From Anaerolineaceae bacterium UBA6801 (lineage in GTDB: Bacteria > Chloroflexota > Anaerolineae > Anaerolineales > Anaerolineaceae), in assembly GCA_002452315.1 (NCBI GenBank), contig DKFH01000159.1, positions 1 to 8,469 of the forward strand: DNA of 8,469 nt, written 5' to 3'. Shown in pieces: positions 1-6,432 of the stretch. The notes below the pieces were generated by a model, which had not been told where the DNA came from, ran no database searches, and saw nothing but the letters and a program-made list of their open reading frames with translations. Each line of letters begins with the position of its first letter. Position 1 is the stretch's first letter. A program made the translations under genes and the position numbers.

Positions 1-617
1 GCGGCAAGCCCCTCCAGGCCAACTTTATCGTCCACCGCCCGGTTGGGCACGAAACCCTCAATGTCGTCATCCCCTGGTCCGACAAGCGCTTTCAGTTCAC
101 CAGCAAACAAAATACCCTGCCCACGGAAGGCACGCTCATCTGGGGAGATGAACAGGTGAACTTTGACCGGGAGGATACCTTTGCCTGCCTGGATTTGGGC
201 CGCGGTATATGGCCATTTGAGTCCTTTTGGAACTGGGCCAGCTTTTCCACCCGGTTGCCCGATGGCCGGTCCGTCGGGGTCAACCTAGGCGCAGGGTGGA
301 CCGATGGCACCGGGATGAACGAAAATGCCCTCTGCGTGGACGGCCGCCTGACCAAGTTGAGCGAGGACATGAAATTCGAATATAACGCCAAAAACTTCAT
401 GGAACCCTGGCGCCTGCATACCGCCGTCACCGATCGGGTGGACCTGGTCTTTACCCCCTTTTATGAACGCGTGGCCAAAACTGATGCGCTCGTGATCCGC
501 TCGGAAGTACACCAGATGATCGGCCATTTCCAGGGTATGCTCAAACCAGATCAAGGCGAACCCGTCCTCGTCGAGAACGCCATCGGCTGGGCTGAAGACC
601 ACCACGCCCGCTGGTAA
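1..617 (+). CDS. DUF2804 family protein, C-terminal part (5' end outside window)
   Basis: The open frame enters from the left edge (first full codon at base 3) and ends at TAA 615-617, giving about 204 residues without the N-terminus. The text is typical of the DUF2804 family: a 'DLGRGIWPF' segment followed by 'WNWAS', then 'GVNLGAGWTDGTGMNENA', and near the end 'FGHFxG'-like 'GHFQGML' before a short tail. DUF2804 proteins are all-beta proteins of unknown function, found in bacteria and fungi, and I know no assigned reaction. The gene converges on the GH3 beta-glucosidase with about 50 bp between their stops. No membrane segment is visible in the part present. The family call is made from memory of the motif text; the function remains unknown. 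Confidence 0.8.
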   Translation, partial: GKPLQANFIVHRPVGHETLNVVIPWSDKRFQFTSKQNTLPTEGTLIWGDEQVNFDREDTFACLDLGRGIWPFESFWNWASFSTRLPDGRSVGVNLGAGWTDGTGMNENALCVDGRLTKLSEDMKFEYNAKNFMEPWRLHTAVTDRVDLVFTPFYERVAKTDALVIRSEVHQMIGHFQGMLKPDQGEPVLVENAIGWAEDHHARW

Positions 618-618
618 C

Positions 619-638
619 AAAAAAGGGCACGGCGTGCC
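619..638 (-). terminator. Rho-independent terminator of the GH3 gene
   Basis: Read on the minus strand, downstream of the GH3 stop at 671, a GGCAC/GTGCC stem with a 3-nt loop (plus coordinates 626-638) is followed by one C and six T (624-619). An alternative longer pairing GGGCA/TGCCC uses 640-644 with 625-629. The plus-strand side lacks a good T-run, so it probably serves mainly the minus-strand gene, though it sits just after the DUF2804 stop. Confidence 0.7.
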
Positions 639-670
639 ATGCCCCTATATTTCTACATTATCAAGAATTT

Positions 671-3148
671 TTACAGCAGCTCGATCATCTGCTGCAGCCG
701 AACGTCCTGCGAGCTGGCGCCTACCAACACCTCAAACTGGCCCGGCTCTGCCACCCACCCCGGCAGGTGCGGGTCGTATAAGGAAAGCGCTCGCGGCGTC
801 AGCGTAAAGGTCACCTCTTGCTGCTCGCCCGGTGCCAAACGCACTTTCTCAAACCCCTTCAGCTCTTTCACTGGTCGGGGCAAGGTTGATTCCACATCCC
901 GGATATACACCTGCACCACCTCCTGGCCAGGGACCTGCCCGGTATTCTCCACCGTCAAAGACACTGTGAAATCCTCGCTCTGCGCCACCTTGGTGGGTAC
1001 CTGCAAATTGCTGTAAGCAAAGCTGGTATAACTCAACCCGTGCCCAAAGGGGAACAACGGTTGCAGGTCTTTCTTTTCATAATACCGGTAGCCGACGAAG
1101 ATGCCCTCGCCATAATGGACGTCCTTCCAGCCGGGATAATGAATGTAGGCCGGGTTGTCCGCCAACCGCTTGGGGAAGGTCACCGTCAATTTACCGGATG
1201 GGTTCACATCGCCGAACAGGATGTCCGCCAGGGCATGCCCGCCCTCTTGGCCGGGATAGTATGCCAGCAGGACGGCAGCCACCGCCTCCACCCAATCCAT
1301 CACCACCGGTGATCCTGCATTGACGGCCACCACCGTGTTGGGATTGACCGCCGCAACCGCCCGAATCAGCGCGTCCTGATCGCCGGGTAAATTCATATCC
1401 GGCCGGTCGTGACCTTCGCTCTCAAAGGTATCAGACAACCCCGCCACAATGATGACGGCATCACTGTCCTTTGCCGCGTCCACTGCCCGTGCGGCCAGGT
1501 CGCCCTCCACGCCCAGGGCAGGTTTATACGAAAAATGGATCAGGGCGAAGGGGTTGTCCTCACCGCTGATATATTCTGCGCGAAAAGCATACGCTTTACC
1601 CTTTTCCAGCTTGAGGGAGGCCTCTGCCACCATCGCTCCTCGCTCAATCGCCGATGAAGTGCGCAAGCCCACAGCGTTATCCAGGATTAATTCACCATCC
1701 AGCCAGACCCGCGCCGTACCGGTGTTGCTGAGGAAAAACTGGGTTTCTCCCGTCTCCGGTGGGGTAAAAGTGCCTGTCCAACGGATACTGAAATGCTTTT
1801 CATCAACCACGTCGGTGGCCGGCCCGCCGCCCCCCCACCAGCCCTCAATCTGTGCATCCACCCGGGTCAAGGCAGGTTCGCCGGCGTGCTCAAGGTTGCT
1901 GAACAATTCCGTAAATAATCCCTGGGTGTCGCCATCCGGGTGGGTGAAGCGCTCTTTTTCCACCGTCCGGGGATTGCTGCGGTTGTCATAGCCCGGTTCG
2001 TAAACGATTTCTACCGCCTCACCCAGCTTCGCCCGCAGCCCTTCCAACGGGGTGACCCAATGGCGCGGGTCCACCCGTGAACTCCCACCTCCGCTCACCA
2101 CCGAGGCGGCGTTCAAACCAATCACGGCCAGCTTTGTAATCTTTGTTTGGTCCAGCGGCAATCGGTTATGCTCATTTTTCAACAGCACAATCGATTCATT
2201 GGCCACCTCCCTTGCCAGAGCCCGGTGTTCGGGGGTATCACCGCTGCCTGCAGGCAGGTCTTCCTCACCCATGACGCCCGCCCTAAAGAGCAAGCCCAAC
2301 ATCTGCCGGGCAGCATCATCCACCCAGCGCTCATCCACCTGCCAGGTGTTCACGGCAGCTTCCAGGGCCTGCCCAAAATAGCGCGCCGGCCCTGGCATTT
2401 CCAGGTCAAGCCCGGCCTGGATGGGTGTGAAGATGTCATGCACCGCACCCCAGTCCGAGACAACGACACCCTCAAAGCCCCATTCTTCTTTGAGGATCTT
2501 TCGCAGCAAAGTCTCATGCTCACTGGCATAGGTGCCGTTTATCCGGTTATACGCACACATCACCGTCCAGGGATGGGTTTCCTTAACGATCGTTTCAAAG
2601 GCCGGCAGGTAAATCTCGCGCAAGGTCCGTTCATCCACGACCGAGTTGCCCCGAAACCGTTCAAACTCCTGGTTATTGGCCGCATAATGTTTGACCGAGG
2701 CGCCGATGCGCTGGCTTTGCAAGCCCTTAACATAAGCCACGCCGATCTGACCCGCCAGGTAGGGGTCCTCAGAAAAGGTTTCAAAATTGCGCCCGCCCAG
2801 TGGTGACCGCATGATGTTGACGCATGGTCCCAGCAGGATATGGCAGCCCAGGTGGCGGGTCTCTTCAGCCAATCCAACGCCCGTGCGCTCAATCAGGTCC
2901 CGGTTCCAGGTCGACGCCATCGAAATGCCGGACGGGTAAGCTGTCGCCGTACCGACAATGCGGTCCATGCCGTGGCCTTCCGTGCGGACGCCGTGGGGTC
3001 CGTCCGTCATGACCACCGAGGGGATGCCCAATCGCTCGACTGGCACGGTATACCACTTGTTACGACCGGACAGCAAAGACACTTTTTCGGTTAATGTCAT
3101 TTGTTTAAGCAAGGTTTCAATTTTCTCTTGGTACAAATCAGGGTTCAT
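671..3148 (-). CDS. Glycoside hydrolase family 3 beta-glucosidase with inserted PA14 domain
   Basis: This 825-residue protein is predicted to hydrolyse beta-linked sugars (beta-glucosidase or related exo-glycosidase) with retention. The order is an N-terminal GH3 barrel (about 35-295), a GH3 C-terminal alpha/beta domain starting about 315 and interrupted by a PA14-like beta domain (about 408-545), the rest of the C-domain (about 550-670), and a fibronectin-III-like domain (about 730-815). The likely nucleophile is Asp232 in VVSDWG. The likely acid/base is a Glu in ESEGHDR (576-582), the motif used in PA14-bearing GH3 enzymes such as Kluyveromyces BglI. KHY (153-155) and the 'LFPFGHGLSYT' block are also family hallmarks. 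No signal peptide is seen, so the enzyme is probably cytoplasmic and acts on imported oligosaccharides. The start is backed by a GAGG site (3157-3154) five bases upstream. It is divergent from the Crp/Fnr gene. Substrate specificity cannot be read from sequence alone. Confidence 0.95.
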   Translation of the reverse strand: MNPDLYQEKIETLLKQMTLTEKVSLLSGRNKWYTVPVERLGIPSVVMTDGPHGVRTEGHGMDRIVGTATAYPSGISMASTWNRDLIERTGVGLAEETRHLGCHILLGPCVNIMRSPLGGRNFETFSEDPYLAGQIGVAYVKGLQSQRIGASVKHYAANNQEFERFRGNSVVDERTLREIYLPAFETIVKETHPWTVMCAYNRINGTYASEHETLLRKILKEEWGFEGVVVSDWGAVHDIFTPIQAGLDLEMPGPARYFGQALEAAVNTWQVDERWVDDAARQMLGLLFRAGVMGEEDLPAGSGDTPEHRALAREVANESIVLLKNEHNRLPLDQTKITKLAVIGLNAASVVSGGGSSRVDPRHWVTPLEGLRAKLGEAVEIVYEPGYDNRSNPRTVEKERFTHPDGDTQGLFTELFSNLEHAGEPALTRVDAQIEGWWGGGGPATDVVDEKHFSIRWTGTFTPPETGETQFFLSNTGTARVWLDGELILDNAVGLRTSSAIERGAMVAEASLKLEKGKAYAFRAEYISGEDNPFALIHFSYKPALGVEGDLAARAVDAAKDSDAVIIVAGLSDTFESEGHDRPDMNLPGDQDALIRAVAAVNPNTVVAVNAGSPVVMDWVEAVAAVLLAYYPGQEGGHALADILFGDVNPSGKLTVTFPKRLADNPAYIHYPGWKDVHYGEGIFVGYRYYEKKDLQPLFPFGHGLSYTSFAYSNLQVPTKVAQSEDFTVSLTVENTGQVPGQEVVQVYIRDVESTLPRPVKELKGFEKVRLAPGEQQEVTFTLTPRALSLYDPHLPGWVAEPGQFEVLVGASSQDVRLQQMIELL

Positions 3149-3163
3149 TTTTTCCTCAATCTG

Positions 3164-3181
3164 ATGATTTCATGTAATCAT
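3164..3181. promoter_or_regulatory. 18-bp palindrome, possible operator in the divergent intergenic region
   Basis: Perfect inverted arms ATGATT (3164-3169) and AATCAT (3176-3181) flank a 6-bp spacer. The overall shape (TGATT-N6-AATCA) has the length and spacing of a Crp/Fnr-family dimer site, but the half-site is neither the CRP (TGTGA) nor the FNR (TTGAT, 4-bp gap) consensus. It lies between the GH3 start codon and its -10 box, roughly at the expected transcription start, a position suited to repression. Which regulator binds is unknown. Confidence 0.4.
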
Positions 3182-3187
3182 TCCCTT

Positions 3188-3193
3188 ATTATA
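3188..3193 (-). promoter_or_regulatory. Candidate -10 box for the GH3 gene
   Basis: A perfect TATAAT is read on the minus strand (3193-3188), about 40 bases upstream of the GH3 start codon. No convincing -35 hexamer stands at 16-18 bp spacing, so the promoter may be weak or activator-dependent. The predicted start of transcription falls at about 3181, on the edge of the palindrome. Confidence 0.4.
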
Positions 3194-3258
3194 AACGCTC
3201 CCCAGCAGGTAGAATTAACCAGGCAGCAAAGTCGGTTCAACAAACCAAAACAATATCC

Positions 3259-3918
3259 ATGCAAGCAGAAGCCCTCAACCAGATTCCCATTTTCTCAAGC
3301 CTCCAGGCAGACACCCGCACGGCTATTGCCCGCCGAGCCTTTACCCGCAACCTCCCAACCGGGTGCACCTTGCTCGTCGAAGGGCTGCCTGCCGAATATG
3401 GCTATTTTGTCCTCTCTGGCGAACTCAGGGCGCTGCGCATGAACCAGGACGGAAGAGTGCAGATTCTGGCACGCTTTTGGACTGGCGACCCAATCAACCT
3501 CATTTCCCTGCTGTCTCAAGAGCATGTCAACCGCGCCACGATCGAGACCTTGACCAACTCAACCCTTCTCGTCCTGTCAGCATCGGATTTCAACGACCTC
3601 ATCCATCGTCATCCCGATTTTTCAACCCTGCTTCTGCGCCAGTTTGCTGCCCGGCTCACCAAAATGACCGATCTGGCAGCTGACCTTTCCCTTTACGCCG
3701 TTCGGGCACGCCTGGCACGCTTCCTGATCGAACTGGCTGACCTGACACCCTCACACGCCGGCTGGACACAGGATGAAATTGCCGCCCACATTGGCACCGT
3801 CCGCGATGTAGTTGGTCGGCTGTTGCGGGATTTTGAATCCGCCGACCTGATCCAGCGCCAGCGTGGGCAAATTGTCTTGTTGAATAGGGATGAATTGACC
3901 CGCATTTCCAAGGATTGA
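3259..3918 (+). CDS. Crp/Fnr-family transcriptional regulator
   Basis: This 219-residue protein is full length for the family. An N-terminal cyclic-nucleotide-binding-like beta-roll (about 8-120, with 'IFSSL' and 'GYFVLSGELRAL') leads into a dimerisation helix (about 122-155) and a winged helix-turn-helix (about 168-215). The recognition helix contains RDVVGR (182-187), close to the CRP pattern RETVGR, which points to TGTGA-type half-sites rather than FNR-type. The only cysteine is Cys36, so the four-Cys iron-sulfur cluster of FNR is absent. The sensor ligand is unknown; a cyclic nucleotide, heme or another small molecule is possible. No Shine-Dalgarno sequence precedes ATG 3259, but no better in-frame start is available. 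The gene is divergent from GH3 and followed on the same strand, after 82-100 bp, by the ferredoxin and DUF438 genes. Confidence 0.92.
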   Translation: MQAEALNQIPIFSSLQADTRTAIARRAFTRNLPTGCTLLVEGLPAEYGYFVLSGELRALRMNQDGRVQILARFWTGDPINLISLLSQEHVNRATIETLTNSTLLVLSASDFNDLIHRHPDFSTLLLRQFAARLTKMTDLAADLSLYAVRARLARFLIELADLTPSHAGWTQDEIAAHIGTVRDVVGRLLRDFESADLIQRQRGQIVLLNRDELTRISKD

Positions 3919-3949
3919 TGGGCAGAGAAAACCCCCACAACAGCCATAA

Positions 3950-3999
3950 TGTGACAAAAGTCGTAGCGCCGACCACCATAATTGTGTAAGATACGGGTG
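3950..3999 (+). promoter_or_regulatory. Candidate Crp/Fnr-activated (class II) promoter for the ferredoxin-DUF438 unit
   Basis: TGTGA (3950-3954), six bases, then TCGTA (3961-3965) form an imperfect CRP-type site: the left half is perfect and the right half matches TCACA at 3 of 5. A -10-like TAAGAT stands at 3987-3992. If transcription begins at 3999, the -10 lies at -12 to -7 and the site is centred at -41.5, the standard class II geometry. The regulator encoded just upstream has CRP-like DNA-contact residues. Binding is inferred, not shown. Confidence 0.4.
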
Positions 4000-4018
4000 A
4001 ATGGTAACACGAGACCTT

Positions 4019-4234
4019 ATGACCGAACCGATCATACCAAGCATCAACCTGACCCTCTGCAACCGCTGCACCCAGTGTGTAAGCGGTTGTCCAGAGCAGT
4101 CACTGGTGATGACCGAACGGGGACCCGAGTTCATCAAACCGATCACCTGCACCTACTGCGGTGATTGTGAAGGCCTCTGCCCCACCGGAGCCATCCGCGC
4201 GCCGCTATGGGTCACCTGGGATGCACATGTATAA
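4019..4234 (+). CDS. Small 2[4Fe-4S] ferredoxin-type protein
   Basis: This is a 71-residue (77 if begun at ATG 4001) soluble electron carrier with two CxxCxxCxxxCP motifs. Counted from ATG 4001, the first uses Cys20, 23, 26 and 30 and the second Cys50, 53, 56 and 60, so two [4Fe-4S] clusters are expected. I prefer ATG 4019 because a weak GAGA stretch lies about six bases before it and because the promoter-like elements put the transcription start near 3999, leaving too little leader for ATG 4001. The 4001 start cannot be excluded. It is separated by 44 bp from the DUF438 gene and is probably cotranscribed with it. Its partner is unknown; delivery of electrons to or from the neighbouring hemerythrin/PAS protein is an inference. 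Confidence 0.88.
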   Translation: MTEPIIPSINLTLCNRCTQCVSGCPEQSLVMTERGPEFIKPITCTYCGDCEGLCPTGAIRAPLWVTWDAHV

Positions 4235-4278
4235 CCAAACCATTTCACGATCCATCATTATCTTAACTGGAGGAGCCC

Positions 4279-5520
4279 ATGAGTGAATTTATCAACAACG
4301 TCGGCCAGCGCAAACAAGCGCTGAAAGAGGTCATTCAACGCTTGCACGCAGGTGAAACCGTTGAGGACCTGAAAGAACAATTCGGTGATGTGATCCGCGG
4401 CGCCACCGCCAGCGAGATCGCAGATGCAGAACGTGCCTTGATCGGTGAGGGCGTTTCTGTCACGGAGATCCAGCGCCTGTGTGACCTGCATGTGGCGGTG
4501 TTCCAGGACTCCCTCGACGAAACGCCTGCCCCCGAATCCCTGCCCGGGCACCCCGTCTTCACCTTCCGCATGGAAAACGAGGTCATCATGCGCTTGCTGG
4601 AGGCGATGGAAGATACCCTCGACAAGTGGGAGGATGGCGATGAGAGCGCCCTCCAAGCCCTCATCCAGCAGACAGAAAACCTGGGTGCCATCGAAAAGCA
4701 CTATTCCCGCAAAGAAAACATCCTCTTCCCTTACCTGGAAAAGAAAGGCTTTGAAGGCCCCTCCACGGTGATGTGGGGCGTCGATAACGAGATTCGGGCG
4801 GAGATCAAGCAATTCAAAGCGCTGATCACCAGTTCCGATCCAGATGCACTGGATGCAGGCGATTATTTTGAGGGTTTGGCGCGCAATATCCGCGAGATGA
4901 TCTATAAAGAAGAAAAAATCCTCTTTCCGGCAGCGTTGGAGAGATTGACTGACCAGGAATGGGCTGAGATCCGGGCCCAGGAGGACGAGATCGGCTATGT
5001 TGATGGTCAGCCAGACAAAGCCTGGGAGCCGCCAGCAGAGTCCCCAGCCCCGCAGGCTGAAGCACAAACCGCAAGCGATGGCGAGCCAGTGCCAGACGGC
5101 CTGATCGCCCTGGCTACCGGCGCGCTCACCCGGGACCAGATCAACCTCTTGCTCACCCACCTGCCTGTCGATGTAACTTTCGTGGATGAACACGACCAGG
5201 TGCGCTACTTCTCCCAGGGCCGTGAGCGCATCTTCGACCGCTCACCGGCCATCATCGGTCGCGAGGTTACCAAGTGCCACCCGCCCCAAAGCGTCCACCG
5301 GGTAACCATCATCCTGGATGATTTTCGGGCTGGCAAACGGGATATGGCCGAGTTCTGGATCCAGATGGGTGGCCAGTTCATCTACATCCGCTATTTTGCC
5401 CTGCGCGATGCCCAGGGTGCCTATAAGGGCTGCATCGAGGTCTCACAAAACGTGACCCACATCCGCGCCCTGGAAGGCGAACGCCGCCTGCTGGATGACG
5501 CCCCCGGGTACGACAAGTAA
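4279..5520 (+). CDS. DUF438 / hemerythrin-like / PAS domain protein
   Basis: This 413-residue soluble protein has three parts. Residues 1-75 are DUF438 ('MSEFINN' start, 'LHAGETVEDLKEQF', 'EIQRLCDLHVAVF'). Residues about 88-230 are a four-helix hemerythrin-like domain ('GHPVFTF', 'HYSRKENILFPYLE' at 141-154, 'MWGVDNEIR' at 165-173, 'YKEEKILFP' at 209-217). After an Ala/Pro-rich linker (about 248-272), residues about 285-395 form a PAS domain of the type fused to DUF438 ('KCHPPQSVH' at 332-340, 'AEFWIQMGG', 'FIYIRYFALRD'), ending in 'RALEGERRLLD'. A GGAGG site (4269-4273) five bases before ATG supports the start. Hemerythrin domains bind O2, NO or iron through a di-iron site, and PAS domains sense ligands or redox state, so a sensor or stress role is inferred. 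Two positions where I expect His ligands carry Phe94 and Asp169. No kinase or DNA-binding output domain is present. Confidence 0.93.
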   Translation: MSEFINNVGQRKQALKEVIQRLHAGETVEDLKEQFGDVIRGATASEIADAERALIGEGVSVTEIQRLCDLHVAVFQDSLDETPAPESLPGHPVFTFRMENEVIMRLLEAMEDTLDKWEDGDESALQALIQQTENLGAIEKHYSRKENILFPYLEKKGFEGPSTVMWGVDNEIRAEIKQFKALITSSDPDALDAGDYFEGLARNIREMIYKEEKILFPAALERLTDQEWAEIRAQEDEIGYVDGQPDKAWEPPAESPAPQAEAQTASDGEPVPDGLIALATGALTRDQINLLLTHLPVDVTFVDEHDQVRYFSQGRERIFDRSPAIIGREVTKCHPPQSVHRVTIILDDFRAGKRDMAEFWIQMGGQFIYIRYFALRDAQGAYKGCIEVSQNVTHIRALEGERRLLDDAPGYDK

Positions 5521-5545
5521 CCATTTTTTACGTCTTTAAACCATC

Positions 5546-5583
5546 AGAGGCTGCTGTGGTGCATTAGCAGCCTCTTTGTTTTT
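5546..5583 (+). terminator. Strong rho-independent terminator after the DUF438 gene
   Basis: A perfect 10-bp stem (AGAGGCTGCT at 5546-5555 with AGCAGCCTCT at 5566-5575) and a 10-nt loop are followed by TTGTTTTT (5576-5583). It lies 26 bp after the DUF438 stop and ends the Crp/ferredoxin/DUF438 side of the window. Confidence 0.92.
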
Positions 5584-5598
5584 CACAAACGCTCTTCT

Positions 5599-5784
5599 TC
5601 AAACTTGAATGCACAGGGTTTTGATCTCAAACGACCGAAATTCTAAGTTCAAAGGATTGTCAGTAGAATGCAGCGCTTCCAATTTTGTCTCCAGCATATC
5701 GGTGCGGAAAACAGCCCTGATGGGCAGGCTGGTCGCCAGACTTACCCTGGTACGTGTTCCCTGCGCCTCATACACCCGCAACCT
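5599..5784 (-). pseudogene. C-terminal relic of a GH38 alpha-mannosidase-like gene
   Basis: On the minus strand, a frame ending at TGA (5601-5599) encodes about 60 residues that read like the very end of GH38 alpha-mannosidases: 'RLRVYEAQGTRTRVSL', then 'AVFRTDMLE' and the closing 'FRSFEIKTLCIQV'. 'YEAxG...' and a terminal 'FEIKTL' are characteristic of the beta-sandwich end of that family, whose proteins normally run to about 800-1000 residues. Upstream of about 5784 the similarity stops, and the opposite strand takes up a different gene relic. No start codon or upstream domain remains, so this is not functional. The assignment is from memory of the family and should be tested by a profile search. 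Confidence 0.55.
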
Positions 5785-6050
5785 GGCTGACCATCCCCCA
5801 GCAGCGCTTACGTACCTTACAGGCAGGGAGGATCTCCCATGACGGCCCGGGCACACGCTCAACCCTGCGGGACCAGTTCACCTGGTATCACCATGACCTG
5901 TGGCTTTACCCGATGGCCGCCCAATGGCAGCGAATCAGCCAGATGGAGCCCTTTATCGGGCGCGCCGGCAGCGTCGGAGACATACTGGTGACCCGCCTGA
6001 TCCGCCAATATATACCGAAGGGCACTAACTTCAAAAAATCTAACCTTTGA
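5784..6050 (+). pseudogene. Decayed fragment of a DUF4037 protein gene
   Basis: An open frame on the plus strand, ending at TGA 6048-6050, encodes text resembling the middle and end of DUF4037 proteins (nucleotidyltransferase-like): 'WLTIPQQRL', 'AGRISHDGPGT', 'HHDLWLYPMAAQWQRI', 'EPFIGRAGSVGD', 'TRLI'. The usual stretch after 'LIAARLVRDLMRLCFLME' appears to be missing, and the text resumes as 'RQYIPKGTNFKK', like the family's 'RQYxPYSKWFGTAF' with small losses. The N-terminal nucleotidyltransferase part is absent, and there is no plausible start. It abuts the GH38 relic on the other strand. I judge it a broken gene; a short expressed peptide cannot be excluded. Confidence 0.55.
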
Positions 6051-6056
6051 AGACAT

Positions 6057-6432
6057 CAGCTTTATTGAGAAACGTCTAAATCTCCGGCCTAGAAAATGAA
6101 TTGACTTTGATCTACCCTTGGTATTCTTAAAATATCACTGTTGTACTTAATACTTTAATCTGAGGAATTATTCAACGGTCTCAGCACCTAAAAAGAACTG
6201 GAAAATCAGGGAATACGGCTGACAAACATGCTCATCCAGAGCACCAAATACTGATGTGACACCTTGCCTCCCTTTGAACTTAATCCAGTAGAAAAACAAT
6301 GAAACCAATAACACAAGACTGCTTTGGGTGAAGAGAAACCAATGTTATATTGATGATTGGGCTAGATCAATTAAGTCCATAAAAGTAACCGTACCAAGTA
6401 AATAACGCTAGTTGCCCTACCCTGTTCTTCCA
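6057..6432. other. AT-rich intergenic stretch without recognisable gene
   Basis: These 376 bases show no open frame with family resemblance on either strand and no convincing hairpin terminator for the ABC operon that ends at 6433. A TTGACT at 6101-6106 has no well-spaced -10 partner. The base composition already matches the AT-rich ABC genes rather than the GC-rich left side. Confidence 0.5.

Noticed and set aside
2147..2806. 219-residue open frame on the plus strand inside the GH3 gene
   Set aside because: Antisense to well-conserved GH3 motifs, with no recognisable domain and no convincing ribosome-binding site.
4258..5193. Long 311-residue open frame on the minus strand
   Set aside because: It lies antisense within the DUF438 gene, whose three domains are clear. 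The antisense text shows no family resemblance, and the frame is a by-product of GC-rich codon use.
5609..5842. 77-residue open frame on the plus strand
   Set aside because: It is the complement of the GH38-like relic, which carries the recognisable motifs on the minus strand; the plus-strand text resembles nothing I know.
6101..6127. TTGACT followed by TATTCT as a promoter
   Set aside because: The spacing is only 15 bp, the -10 is weak, and no gene follows on that strand.
6350..6432. Terminator for the ABC operon
   Set aside because: I looked for a hairpin with a T-run on the minus strand after the stop at 6433 and found no stable stem.
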